The notes beneath the pieces are model-generated. The model was given only the letters and a program-made list of their open reading frames with translations, did not search any database and had not been told where the DNA came from. This document shows, in pieces, positions 42,879-51,157 of a stretch of DNA of 53,206 nt (its first letter is position 1; the number at the start of each line of letters is the position of its first letter). This stretch comes from HGM12587 sp945786935 (GTDB lineage: Bacteria; Bacillota; Clostridia; Lachnospirales; Lachnospiraceae). A program made the translations under genes and the position numbers. The stretch is from contig CALZFY010000007.1 in the NCBI GenBank assembly GCA_945786935.1, positions 1 through 53,206 of the forward strand. Direction: 5' to 3'.

Positions 42879-44072
42879 ATGAAAAAAACAATGTTTCGTG
42901 CATTTTTAATTAAATACGGTGAAATCGCCATTAAGGGAAAAAACCGTTACATGTTTGAGGATGCTTTAGTGAGCAGTATGAGACATGCTTTAGAAGAGGT
43001 GGAAGGTGAATTTGAAGTAACCAAGGAACAGGGACGTATTTATGTCTTTGTTACTTCCGAATACTACGATTATGATGAAACCATTGCAGCTTTAAAACGT
43101 GTTTTTGGTATTGTCGGAATCTGCCCGGTTGTCATTGTAGAAGATACAGATTTTGAAAATGTATCTGCACAGGTGCTGAAATATATTGATGACGTATATC
43201 CTGATAAAAATAAAACCTTTAAGGTAAATGCACGCCGTGCAAATAAAGGGTATCCTATGGATTCTGTAGAGATCAATCTGGAAATGGGTGGAAGGATTCT
43301 GGATGCATACCCGGAAATGAAGGTAGATGTGCATCATCCGGAAATCAATCTGGTGATCGAAGTACGTAAGAATGTATATATTTATTCTGAAATTATTCCG
43401 GGACCGGGAGGAATGCCCATCGGAACCAACGGAAGAGCCATGCTTCTTCTTTCCGGCGGTATTGACAGCCCGGTAGCAGGATACATGATCGCAAAGCGTG
43501 GCGTACGCATTGATGCGACTTATTTCCATGCACCGCCATATACAAGTGAGCGTGCAAAACAGAAGGTGATCGACCTGGCAAAGAAGGTTGCAAAATATAC
43601 AGGACCGATCCGTTTGAACATCGTAAACTTTACAGATATCCAGTTATATATTTATGATCAGTGTCCCCATGAGGAACTGACCATCATCATGCGTCGTTAT
43701 ATGATGAAGATTGCAGAAGACATAGCAAAAGCAAACGGTAGCATGGCGCTCATTACAGGGGAAAGCATCGGACAGGTGGCAAGCCAGACCGTACAGAGTC
43801 TTGCAGCAACCAATGAGGTATGTACTTTACCGGTATTCCGTCCGCTGATTGCCTTTGACAAGGAAGACATCGTAACCATTGCAAAGAACATTGATACCTA
43901 CGAGACTTCTATTTTACCATACGAAGATTGCTGCACCATTTTCGTGGCAAAGCACCCGGTAACAAAACCGAATATCAATATCATCAAGCGTTCAGAAACA
44001 CACCTGGAAGAAAAAATTGCACAGCTTTATAAAGAAGCAATAGAAAGTATAGAAACAATTCTTGTAGAGTAA
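42879..44072 (+). CDS. thiI: tRNA 4-thiouridine synthase ThiI
   Basis: Adenylates U8 of tRNA and inserts sulfur from the upstream desulfurase. The start chosen is ATG at 42879 (MKKTMFRAFLIKYGEIAIKG) after AAAGGAAAAAAG; the frame is open into nifS without support. 397 residues: NFLD-like and THUMP domains (about 1-165) for tRNA binding, then the PP-loop LLLSGGIDSPVAGYMIAKRG and a late ALITGESIGQVASQT. There is no C-terminal rhodanese domain, the short form common in Firmicutes, so the NifS-type partner supplies the persulfide. Confidence 0.95.
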   Translation: MKKTMFRAFLIKYGEIAIKGKNRYMFEDALVSSMRHALEEVEGEFEVTKEQGRIYVFVTSEYYDYDETIAALKRVFGIVGICPVVIVEDTDFENVSAQVLKYIDDVYPDKNKTFKVNARRANKGYPMDSVEINLEMGGRILDAYPEMKVDVHHPEINLVIEVRKNVYIYSEIIPGPGGMPIGTNGRAMLLLSGGIDSPVAGYMIAKRGVRIDATYFHAPPYTSERAKQKVIDLAKKVAKYTGPIRLNIVNFTDIQLYIYDQCPHEELTIIMRRYMMKIAEDIAKANGSMALITGESIGQVASQTVQSLAATNEVCTLPVFRPLIAFDKEDIVTIAKNIDTYETSILPYEDCCTIFVAKHPVTKPNINIIKRSETHLEEKIAQLYKEAIESIETILVE

Positions 44073-44098
44073 GACGTCGATATTTTTTTCGAGTCACA

Positions 44099-44116
44099 GC
44101 CTGCGGAGTGGGGTAG
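44099..44116 (+). repeat. Fragment of the structured repeat element (3' block)
   Basis: GCCTGCGGAGTGGGGTAG (44099-44116) matches the 3' end of copy 1 (682-699) at 17 of 18 positions. The rest of the element is absent, so it is a degraded or truncated copy between thiI and the HPr-like gene. Confidence 0.5.
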
Positions 44117-44154
44117 TGCCAATTTGTCAGGCGTCACTTGGGAAAACAAAATAC

Positions 44155-44189
44155 AAAAAACGCAAGGAATGAAAAGCATCCCTTGCGTT
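44155..44189 (-). terminator. Terminator of the HPr-like gene
   Basis: AACGCAAGG (44159-44167) pairs with CCTTGCGTT (44181-44189). On the minus strand the stem is followed by TTTT, so it ends the minus-strand gene; the plus side has TTAAAAATTTT and may also stop thiI. Confidence 0.8.
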
Positions 44190-44219
44190 AAAAATTTTGG
44201 AATTATTCAATTATGCTTG

Positions 44220-44248
44220 ATCATCGAATAGTAAGACTATTCGATGAT
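44220..44248. repeat. Perfect 12-bp inverted repeat across the HPr-like stop codon
   Basis: ATCATCGAATAG (44220-44231) and CTATTCGATGAT (44237-44248) with a 5-base loop. The minus-strand TAG stop lies in the right arm, so the last codons of the gene (IIE) are duplicated in inverted form immediately downstream. Confidence 0.75.
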
Positions 44249-44476
44249 GTATGGTTTGATCGCTTCCATGATCGCAGCCATGTTTTCATCTGCATGGATG
44301 TTTAAGCTGATTGGCTTGGATAAATCCAGGCTGAAGATACCCATGATGGATTTTGCATCGATAACATATCTTCCGGAAACGAGATCGAAATCGTTATCAA
44401 ATTTTGTAATTTCGTTTACAAAAGATTTCACTTTATCGATAGAATTTAATGAGATTTTCACAGTTTTCATTTTCAT
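44237..44476 (-). CDS. HPr-like protein lacking the catalytic histidine
   Basis: 79 residues. The start chosen is ATG at 44476 (MKMKTVKISLNSIDKVKSF) after a strong AGGAGG; the longer open frame upstream is unsupported. The second half, RYVIDAKSIMGIFSLDL, matches the HPr Ser46 region (KSIMG with the regulatory serine). The first half lacks the GxHxRP active-site loop: where HPr has His15, this protein has SIDKVK. Like Crh, it could not carry phosphate from PEP but might be serine-phosphorylated and act in carbon regulation with CcpA, or be a structural relative only. Transcribed alone from a good promoter. Confidence 0.8.
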   Translation of the reverse strand: MKMKTVKISLNSIDKVKSFVNEITKFDNDFDLVSGRYVIDAKSIMGIFSLDLSKPISLNIHADENMAAIMEAIKPYIIE

Positions 44477-44571
44477 AGCGTCCTCCTGAAAAGAGATAGA
44501 ATTAAACCTGGGAAAGTGTGTTGCCAAAGCAAAATGCATAGTAACATAATCTTCCAATTAGGTACAGACTA

Positions 44572-44599
44572 ATATTAACATAACATGGATAAAAGTCAA
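44572..44599 (-). promoter_or_regulatory. Promoter of the HPr-like gene
   Basis: On the minus strand, TTGACT (44594-44599) and TAATAT (44572-44577) are separated by 16 bases. The leader would be about 90 bases. Confidence 0.6.
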
Positions 44600-44685
44600 T
44601 AATATATCTTATTAAAAAAACTTAAACATGAAAGAAAGGGCTGTTTAGCATTAATTAAAGAAACAGTAATAAGGCATAGATCAAT

Positions 44686-45990
44686 ATGAGAAAAAAAGCG
44701 GCATTGCATAACCTGGGATGCAAGGTAAATGCGTATGAAACAGAGAGTATGCAGCAGATGCTGGAGAAGGCAGGATATGAAATCGTGCCCTTTGCTCCGG
44801 GGGCTGATATCTATATTATTAACACCTGTACGGTGACCAATATTGCAGACCGCAAATCCCGTCAGATGCTTCACAAGGCAAAAAAGATGAATCCGGACGC
44901 CATTGTGGTAGCGGCGGGATGCTACGTGGAGAGTGAAAAATATTCCGGCGGAAAAGTAGATGAAGCCATTGATATTGTCATCGGAAATAACTGCAAGAAG
45001 GATCTTGTGGAGATTCTTGAGGCCTATGAGGAAGGAAAAAGAGAGGAAGCTGTCATCGATATCAATCATACAAAGGAATATGAGGAGCTTCATTTAGATA
45101 AAACCGCAGAACATACAAGAGCCTATGTAAAGGTTCAGGACGGATGTAACCAGTTTTGCAGTTACTGCATTATTCCTTATACAAGAGGAAGAGTCAGAAG
45201 CAGAAAATCTCAGGATGTGTATGAGGAAGTCCTTCGTCTGGCGAAGGCAGGTTACCGTGAGGTAGTGCTTACAGGAATTCATTTAAGCTCTTACGGCGTA
45301 GACCTGGAGAATGAAAATCTCCTGACCCTGATTCAGATGATCCATGATATTCCGGGAATTATGAGGATTCGTCTTGGCTCCCTGGAACCGCGGATCATGA
45401 CAGAAGAATTTGTCAGTGCTATCGCAAAGCTTCCTAAGGTTTGCCCGCATTTTCATTTATCACTTCAAAGCGGGTGTAACGAAACCTTAAAACGAATGAA
45501 TAGAAGATACACTGCGGAAGAATACTATGAAGTGTGTGAGAGAATCCGAAAATATTATGACGAACCGGCATTGACTACCGATGTGATCGTAGGATTTGCA
45601 GGAGAAACAGAAGAAGAATTTGCTAAGTGCCGGGCATTTCTGGAAAAGGTCAGATTTTTCGAGACACATATTTTCAAGTTCTCCATCAGAAAAGGAACCA
45701 GGGCGGCTAAAATGGAAAACCAGGTGCCCGATCAGGTGAAAACAGAAAGAAGCAATATATTACTTTCTTTGAATGAGAAAAACGCAAGGGAATATCTGGA
45801 GAGACATCTGGGAAAGGATCTGGAAGTTTTGATGGAAGAACAGATGACTTTAGACGGAGTAAACTACTTTGTAGGTCATACCCGTGAGTATATCCGCGTG
45901 GCGGTTAAAACAGAAGAAAATCTGACAAACCGTTTTGTGACAGTGAAAGCAAAGAAAATATTAAAGGATCAGATTCTCCTTGGAGAGTAG
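44686..45990 (+). CDS. mtaB: tRNA threonylcarbamoyladenosine methylthiotransferase MtaB
   Basis: Radical SAM enzyme that adds a methylthio group to t6A37 in tRNA. 434 residues: an N-terminal UPF0004 domain with a first iron-sulfur cluster (HNLGCKVNAYETES, NTCTVTN, AAGCYVE), the radical SAM core with CNQFCSYCIIPYTRGR (about residue 153), and a C-terminal TRAM domain. GCKVNAYE and the overall length separate it from MiaB and RimO. The start is ATG at 44686 with AAGG upstream. Follows the B. subtilis rsmE-mtaB order with nifS-thiI-HPr inserted. Confidence 0.94.
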   Translation: MRKKAALHNLGCKVNAYETESMQQMLEKAGYEIVPFAPGADIYIINTCTVTNIADRKSRQMLHKAKKMNPDAIVVAAGCYVESEKYSGGKVDEAIDIVIGNNCKKDLVEILEAYEEGKREEAVIDINHTKEYEELHLDKTAEHTRAYVKVQDGCNQFCSYCIIPYTRGRVRSRKSQDVYEEVLRLAKAGYREVVLTGIHLSSYGVDLENENLLTLIQMIHDIPGIMRIRLGSLEPRIMTEEFVSAIAKLPKVCPHFHLSLQSGCNETLKRMNRRYTAEEYYEVCERIRKYYDEPALTTDVIVGFAGETEEEFAKCRAFLEKVRFFETHIFKFSIRKGTRAAKMENQVPDQVKTERSNILLSLNEKNAREYLERHLGKDLEVLMEEQMTLDGVNYFVGHTREYIRVAVKTEENLTNRFVTVKAKKILKDQILLGE

Positions 45991-45993
45991 GAT

Positions 45994-47337
45994 ATGAATG
46001 ATTTAGAACAGAACCAACAGTATGAAAAAATGACAGTTACACCGGTGGGAAAACTCATTGCCGGTTTATCGGTACCAACCATCATCAGTATGCTGGTGAC
46101 TGCAGTCTATAATATGGCAGATACCTTTTTTGTATCAAAGCTTGGTACCAGTGCGTCCGGAGCCGTAGGAATCGTATTTTCCGTGATGGCGATTATTCAG
46201 GCCATAGGCTTTACCTTCGGTATGGGAAGCGGCAGCTGGATTTCCAGACTGCTTGGGGCAAAGGAAGAAGAAAAATCCAAAGAAGTGGCTGCAACGGCCT
46301 TTTACAGTGCCATTTTTCTTGGAATCCTCATGACCGTATTTGGGGAATGGAAGCTTTTGGAACTTATGAGACTCTTAGGTGCTTCTGACACCATTTTACC
46401 CTATGCAGCGGAATATGCCCGTTATATTTTTCTGGCTGCACCGTTTATGTGTTCTTCCTTCGTGATGAATAATATTTTGCGTTCGGAAGGACATGCAAAG
46501 TTTGCCATGATCGGAATCACTGCTGGTGGTGTTTTAAATATTGCCCTTGATCCTTTGCTGATTTTTGGGTTTTCCATGGGAATCACCGGGGCGGCTGTGG
46601 CAACTGCATTTAGCCAGCTGGTAAGCTTTCTCATTTTACTTTCCTGGTTTTTGATGAAGAAAACGACGACTCGTCTTGGAATTTTCAGGCTCTCGAAGAA
46701 GCCTGCTACTTACCTTCAGATCATAAAGAATGGCCTGCCTTCTTTTTCCCGTCAGGGACTTGCCAGCATTGCATCCATTCTGTTAAATACCACTGCGACG
46801 GTCTATGGTGACGCGGCAGTTGCGGCCATGGCCATTGTGACTAAGATTTTTATGCTGGTCTTTTCCGTGATGATCGGGTTTGGTCAGGGATATCAGCCGG
46901 TAGCAGGATTTAATTTCGGTGCCGGGAAAATGGATCGTATGAAAAAAGCCATTCGCTTTACCTTGGGCGTAGGTACTGTGGGAATGACAGTGGCAGCAGT
47001 GATTTTGTTTACCCTGGCACCATGGTTTATGGGGCTGTTTATCTCAGACGATCCGGCAGTTCTTGAAATCGGAACGGTGGCTCTTCGGGCACAGGCTCTT
47101 AGTATGCCTCTCATTCCAATCGGCACCGTAGCAAATATGACCTTTCAATCTGTGGGGAAAGCCTGGAAGGCTACTTTGATGGCATCCATGAGACAGGGAA
47201 TCTTTTTTATTCCTCTGATTTTCATTCTTCCTGCGATGTTTGGCTTATGGGGAGTGGCATCAGCCCAGGCAGTTTCCGATGTCCTGACAGCCGTTGCATG
47301 TATCCCGTTTTTACTACATTTTTACAGAAAGCTGTAA
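45994..47337 (+). CDS. MATE-family efflux transporter
   Basis: 447-residue membrane protein with 12 predicted hydrophobic helices in two halves. Motifs MADTFFVSKLGTSASGAVGI near residue 35 and NNILRSEGHAKFAMIG are typical of the DinF/NorM-like MATE group, followed by GFGQGYQPVAGFNFGA in the second half. Exports drugs or metabolites in exchange for Na+ or H+. It starts at ATG 45994, 4 bases after mtaB with GGAGAG in the mtaB stop region, so it is translationally coupled. Substrate unknown. Confidence 0.9.
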   Translation: MNDLEQNQQYEKMTVTPVGKLIAGLSVPTIISMLVTAVYNMADTFFVSKLGTSASGAVGIVFSVMAIIQAIGFTFGMGSGSWISRLLGAKEEEKSKEVAATAFYSAIFLGILMTVFGEWKLLELMRLLGASDTILPYAAEYARYIFLAAPFMCSSFVMNNILRSEGHAKFAMIGITAGGVLNIALDPLLIFGFSMGITGAAVATAFSQLVSFLILLSWFLMKKTTTRLGIFRLSKKPATYLQIIKNGLPSFSRQGLASIASILLNTTATVYGDAAVAAMAIVTKIFMLVFSVMIGFGQGYQPVAGFNFGAGKMDRMKKAIRFTLGVGTVGMTVAAVILFTLAPWFMGLFISDDPAVLEIGTVALRAQALSMPLIPIGTVANMTFQSVGKAWKATLMASMRQGIFFIPLIFILPAMFGLWGVASAQAVSDVLTAVACIPFLLHFYRKL

Positions 47338-47354
47338 CAGCTCCATAGAAAAGC

Positions 47355-47383
47355 TTGTATTTTATGTAAATCTGTATTATAGT
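47355..47383 (+). promoter_or_regulatory. Sigma-A promoter of the ireB operon
   Basis: TTGTAT (47355-47360) and TATAGT (47378-47383) are separated by 17 bases. Predicted transcription start near 47390. Confidence 0.6.
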
Positions 47384-47401
47384 TAATATGATTATTTATT
47401 A

Positions 47402-47429
47402 AGCAAAACCAGTCTTTTTGCTGTTTTTT
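47402..47429 (+). terminator. Terminator-like hairpin in the ireB leader
   Basis: AGCAAAA (47402-47408) pairs with TTTTGCT (47416-47422), followed by GTTTTTTG. It may end the MATE transcript, but it lies downstream of the predicted ireB promoter, so it could also attenuate the ireB operon. Confidence 0.55.
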
Positions 47430-47447
47430 GCTATGGGAGCGGATAAG

Positions 47448-47708
47448 ATGAATAAACTTCAGAACACACAATATTTTAAAGTTTCAGCAGAGCAGGAATT
47501 ACAGGTGGGAGACATCTTAAAGGCTGTTTCTGAAGCTATGAGAGAAAAAGGATATAATCCGGTAAATCAGATCGCAGGCTATATTATGTCCGGAGATCCT
47601 ACTTATATTACCAGTCATAAAGGCGCCAGAAGCCTGATCACCAAAGTAGAAAGAGATGAGTTGGTGGAAGAACTTTTAAAGGTTTATATCGAAACAGTGG
47701 ATAAATAA
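47448..47708 (+). CDS. ireB: IreB-family regulatory phosphoprotein (UPF0297)
   Basis: 86 residues, cytoplasmic. The start chosen is ATG at 47448 (MNKLQNTQYFKVSAEQ), with GGGAGCGG upstream. In enterococci the homologue is phosphorylated on N-terminal threonines by the PASTA kinase IreK and restrains cell-wall stress resistance; the conserved Thr (T7) of the NTQYF motif is present. The rest matches the small conserved UPF0297 family (EAMREKGYNPVNQIAGYIMS). First of ireB-ruvX-DUF1292, the B. subtilis yrzL-yrrK-yrzB order. Confidence 0.92.
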   Translation: MNKLQNTQYFKVSAEQELQVGDILKAVSEAMREKGYNPVNQIAGYIMSGDPTYITSHKGARSLITKVERDELVEELLKVYIETVDK

Positions 47709-47725
47709 ACAGTCAGGAGCAATGT

Positions 47726-48154
47726 ATGAGAATTATGGGCCTGGACTATGGTTCCAAGACCGTAGGAGTAGCCATTAGCGATGCCCTGTGTATCACAGCC
47801 CAGGGGATTGAGACCATCAGACGTGAAAAAGAGACAAAGCTTCGCAAAACACTGGCACGGATCGATGAACTGATCAAAGAATATGAAGTAGAACTGATTG
47901 TGCTGGGATTTCCCAAAAATATGAACAACACGATTGGGGACAGAGCTGAAAAATCGCTGGAATTTCAGGAAATGCTGAAAAAGCGGACAGGACTGGATGT
48001 TGTGATGTGGGATGAACGTCTGACCACCGTAGAGGCTAACCGCACGCTAATGGAAGGTAAAGTCAGAAGAGAAGACAGAAAACAGTATGTGGACATGCTG
48101 GCAGCAGTTTATATCCTGCAGGGATATTTAGATTCAAGGAGCATGAATAATTAA
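47726..48154 (+). CDS. ruvX: Holliday-junction-resolvase-like RuvX (YqgF)
   Basis: 142-residue RNase H-fold nuclease implicated in 16S rRNA 5' maturation and possibly junction resolution. The catalytic acidic residues are visible: GLDYGSKTVGVAISD near the start (Asp), LIVLGFPKNMN, and MWDERLTTVEANR (Asp/Glu). The start is ATG at 47726 after CAGGAGC. Its stop codon overlaps the next gene's ATG (TAATG), so translation is coupled. Confidence 0.93.
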   Translation: MRIMGLDYGSKTVGVAISDALCITAQGIETIRREKETKLRKTLARIDELIKEYEVELIVLGFPKNMNNTIGDRAEKSLEFQEMLKKRTGLDVVMWDERLTTVEANRTLMEGKVRREDRKQYVDMLAAVYILQGYLDSRSMNN

Positions 48155-48414
48155 TGGAAAAGATCACATTTATTCCGGATACGAAAGAAGATCCGGTAGA
48201 TTTTTATGTTTTGGAAGAAACCCGTATCGGTGGGGTTGATTATATATTAGTAACAGATTCTGAAGAAGGAGACGCAGAATGCCTGATCCTGAAGGATTTA
48301 TCAGATGCTGAGGATGCAGAAGGGCTCTATGCCATTGTAGAGGATGAGCAGGAACTGGACAGTGTATTTGGCGTGTTCGAACAGATGCTGGAAGATGTAG
48401 ACATCGAGCGGTAA
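48154..48414 (+). CDS. DUF1292 protein (YrzB-like)
   Basis: 86-residue acidic protein of the DUF1292 family. Typical FYVLEETRIGGVDYILVTDS and a C-terminal DEQELDSVFGVFEQMLEDV are visible. It starts at ATG 48154 inside the ruvX stop (TAATG). Function unknown; always close to ireB and ruvX in Firmicutes, suggesting a shared role in cell-wall or RNA metabolism. No membrane segment. Confidence 0.85.
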   Translation: MEKITFIPDTKEDPVDFYVLEETRIGGVDYILVTDSEEGDAECLILKDLSDAEDAEGLYAIVEDEQELDSVFGVFEQMLEDVDIER

Positions 48415-48463
48415 TCTTTTTTTACAAGAGCGGAAAAATTTAATCATCATATGGAGGTATCAT

Positions 48464-50128
48464 TTGAAAAACAGGAACAATTCAAAATTACGGATCATTC
48501 CCCTTGGCGGACTGGAAGCCATTGGGATGAATATTACTGCCTTCGAATATGAAGACAGTATTGTTGTCGTGGACTGCGGATTGTCATTCCCTACAGACGA
48601 TATGCTGGGAATCGATCTCGTAATCCCTGATGTAAGCTATTTAAAGGATAATATTTCAAAGCTGAAGGGCTTTGTGTTTACTCATGGTCATGAAGATCAC
48701 ATTGGCGCCATTCCTTATGTTTTCAAGGAGATCAATGCACCGATCTATGCTACGAAGCTGACGATGGGGCTTATTGAAAGTAAATTAAAAGAACATGGCA
48801 TGACCAAGTCTGTGAAGAGAAAAGTAGTAAAGCATGGTCAGTCTATTAACCTCGGACAATTCAGGATCGAGTTTATCAAGACGAATCACAGTATTGAGGA
48901 TGCATGTGCCCTTGCCATCTATTCACCGGCGGGGATCGTTGTGCATACAGGAGACTTCAAGGTAGATTATACACCGGTATTTGGTGATGCCATCGACCTT
49001 CAGAGATTTGGAGAGATTGGGAAAAAAGGAGTACTGGCTCTCATGTCAGACAGTACCAATGCAGAGCGTAAAGGATTTACGTTGTCTGAAAAAACGGTTG
49101 GAAAACGTTTTGATGCGATCTTTGCGGAGCATTCCAGCCAGAGAATCATCATTGCTACCTTTGCATCCAATGTAGACCGTGTGCAGCAGGTCATCAACTC
49201 TGCCCACAAGAGCGGACGTAAGGTTGTGATCGAAGGCCGAAGCATGGTCAATACGATTTCCATTGCCCAGGAGCTGGGATATATTACCATTCCGGACAAT
49301 ACGCTCATTGATATCGAACAGCTGAAAAACTATCCGGATGAAAAGACTGTACTCATTACCACAGGAAGCCAGGGAGAATCCATGGCTGCCCTTTCCAGGA
49401 TGGCATCCGGAACCCACCGTAAGGTACACATTATGCCGGGGGATGTGGTCGTATTGTCTTCTACGCCGATTCCGGGAAATGAAAAGGCGGTATCCAAGGT
49501 TATCAATGAATTATCCATCCGTGGGGCAGAGGTCGTATTCCAGGATACCCACGTATCCGGCCATGCATGCCAGGAAGAATTAAAACTGATCTATTCTTTA
49601 GTACGTCCGAAATATGCCATTCCTGTGCACGGAGAGTACAGACACCTTCAGGCCAATGCAAGACTGGCCGAGGAGCTTGGCATCCAGAAGGACAATATTT
49701 TCATCATGTCATCCGGGGATGTGCTGGAGCTTGATGAGGAAGCTGCGAAAGTCGTAGATCACGTACACACAGGAGCTGTTTATGTAGACGGTCTTGGTGT
49801 TGGTGATGTTGGAAACATTGTTATCCGTGACAGACAGCATTTATCAGAGGACGGTATTTTGATCGTCGTTCTGACTCTGGAAAAATACAGCAATCAGATT
49901 CTGGCAGGACCGGACATCGTATCCCGTGGTTTTGTCTATGTAAGAGAATCTGAAAGTTTGATAGAAGAAGCTAGACAGGTGGTTTGGGAAGCATTAGATG
50001 GCTGTCTTGGCAGAGGAATTTCCGATTGGGGTAAATTAAAGAATGTTGTAAGAGATTCTTTAAATGATTACCTGTGGAAGAAGACAAAGAGAAGTCCAAT
50101 GATCCTCCCAATCATTATGGAGGTTTAA
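48464..50128 (+). CDS. rnj: Ribonuclease J
   Basis: 5'-3' exonuclease and endonuclease of mRNA decay and rRNA maturation, a beta-CASP metallo-beta-lactamase. 554 residues: FTHGHEDHIGAIP (metal-binding HxHxDH), LMSDSTNAERKGFTLSE, GSQGESMAALSRMASG, and a C-terminal dimerisation domain. The start is TTG at 48464, with GGAGG 7 bases upstream (ATGGAGGTATCAT); no better in-frame ATG exists. Located between the DUF1292 gene and the short MltG-like gene, an insertion relative to the B. subtilis order. Confidence 0.95.
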   Translation: MKNRNNSKLRIIPLGGLEAIGMNITAFEYEDSIVVVDCGLSFPTDDMLGIDLVIPDVSYLKDNISKLKGFVFTHGHEDHIGAIPYVFKEINAPIYATKLTMGLIESKLKEHGMTKSVKRKVVKHGQSINLGQFRIEFIKTNHSIEDACALAIYSPAGIVVHTGDFKVDYTPVFGDAIDLQRFGEIGKKGVLALMSDSTNAERKGFTLSEKTVGKRFDAIFAEHSSQRIIIATFASNVDRVQQVINSAHKSGRKVVIEGRSMVNTISIAQELGYITIPDNTLIDIEQLKNYPDEKTVLITTGSQGESMAALSRMASGTHRKVHIMPGDVVVLSSTPIPGNEKAVSKVINELSIRGAEVVFQDTHVSGHACQEELKLIYSLVRPKYAIPVHGEYRHLQANARLAEELGIQKDNIFIMSSGDVLELDEEAAKVVDHVHTGAVYVDGLGVGDVGNIVIRDRQHLSEDGILIVVLTLEKYSNQILAGPDIVSRGFVYVRESESLIEEARQVVWEALDGCLGRGISDWGKLKNVVRDSLNDYLWKKTKRSPMILPIIMEV

Positions 50129-50129
50129 G

Positions 50130-50507
50130 ATGAATACGAAAAAAGCTGCATTGAGAACAGGTGCCATCTTTTTGAAGGTCGTAATCTTTGTGGTGATCTG
50201 CTTAGGTGTATTTTACCTGGGGCAGAGCACTTATCGATATTCTCATGCAGTTTTTCACGAGGAAGCCATGGAAGAAAGTCCGGGACGTATCGTAAAGGTG
50301 ACGATTCCGGAAGATATGAGTTCCGGTGAGCTTGCAAAAGCACTGGAGAAAAAGGGGCTTGTAGAAGATGCAGGTATTTTAAAACTGCAGATGAAGATCG
50401 CTGATTTTCCGGAAACGGTGAAGGCAGGGACTTATGAGTTAAACACTTCCATGAAGCCATCAGAAATGTTTAAGATATTGTCTGAAACAAAAGAGGACGA
50501 TTCATGA
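50130..50507 (+). CDS. Short MltG-like protein (N-terminal domain only)
   Basis: 125 residues: a membrane helix (VVIFVVICLGVFYLGQST) and one extracellular domain (VKVTIPEDMSSGELAKALEKK, continuing GLVEDAGILKLQ and KAGTYELNTSMKPSEMFKIL) that matches the LysM-like N-terminal part of the lytic transglycosylase MltG. The catalytic YceG domain with its glutamate is missing, and the frame ends naturally at an ATGA overlap with trmR. In B. subtilis the full-length yrrL sits at this position. So it is a genuine short variant or an old truncation; a regulatory or scaffolding role at the wall is inferred. Confidence 0.75.
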   Translation: MNTKKAALRTGAIFLKVVIFVVICLGVFYLGQSTYRYSHAVFHEEAMEESPGRIVKVTIPEDMSSGELAKALEKKGLVEDAGILKLQMKIADFPETVKAGTYELNTSMKPSEMFKILSETKEDDS

Positions 50508-51145
50508 TTGTAGATGAAAGAATGGTTGCCTACATCAATTCATTGGATGTAGGCAATAGTGCGTTAGTAAACCAGATAGAAGAGGAAGCACTGGCTTCCT
50601 ATGTTCCCATTATCCGAAAGGAAATGCAGAGCTTTTTAAAGGTTCTGCTGGAGATGAAACGGCCGAAAGCGATTTTAGAGGTCGGTACCGCGGTTGGATT
50701 TTCAGCTCTTTTAATGAGTGAACATGTAGATGAGGATTGTCATATTACGACTATTGAAAAATATGAGCCAAGAATCCCTATCGCACGGGAAAACTTTAGG
50801 CGTGCAGGGAAGGAAAAGCAGATCACGCTTTTAGAGGGAGATGCCACGGATTATTTAAAAACCCTGGAAGGCCCTTATGATTTTATTTTTATGGACGCTG
50901 CCAAGGGTCAGTACATTCATTTTCTGCCGGATATTTTAAGAGTGCTTGCTCCCGGTGGAGTGCTTTTATCTGACAATGTTTTGCAGGATGGGGATATCAT
51001 CCAGTCCAGATTTGCAGTGGAGCGAAGAAACCGCACCATTCACGCCAGAATGAGAGAATATCTGTATACACTGACCCATCACGAACAGTTGACAACTTCT
51101 TTGATCCCTTTGGGGGACGGAGTTACCTTAAGTATCAAAAAATAG
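50504..51145 (+). CDS. trmR: tRNA 5-hydroxyuridine methyltransferase (TrmR-like O-methyltransferase)
   Basis: 213-residue SAM-dependent O-methyltransferase of family 3. Motif I is ILEVGTAVGFSALLMSE (about residue 57) and a metal-binding/catalytic DFIFMDAAKGQY follows. In B. subtilis the equivalent YrrM makes 5-methoxyuridine at tRNA position 34 after the U32 proteins hydroxylate it, and the same pair is adjacent here. It starts at ATG 50504, overlapping the previous stop by 4 bases (ATGA). The family is certain; the tRNA role rests on synteny. Confidence 0.85.
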   Translation: MIVDERMVAYINSLDVGNSALVNQIEEEALASYVPIIRKEMQSFLKVLLEMKRPKAILEVGTAVGFSALLMSEHVDEDCHITTIEKYEPRIPIARENFRRAGKEKQITLLEGDATDYLKTLEGPYDFIFMDAAKGQYIHFLPDILRVLAPGGVLLSDNVLQDGDIIQSRFAVERRNRTIHARMREYLYTLTHHEQLTTSLIPLGDGVTLSIKK

Positions 51146-51157
51146 TAGGAGAATCCC

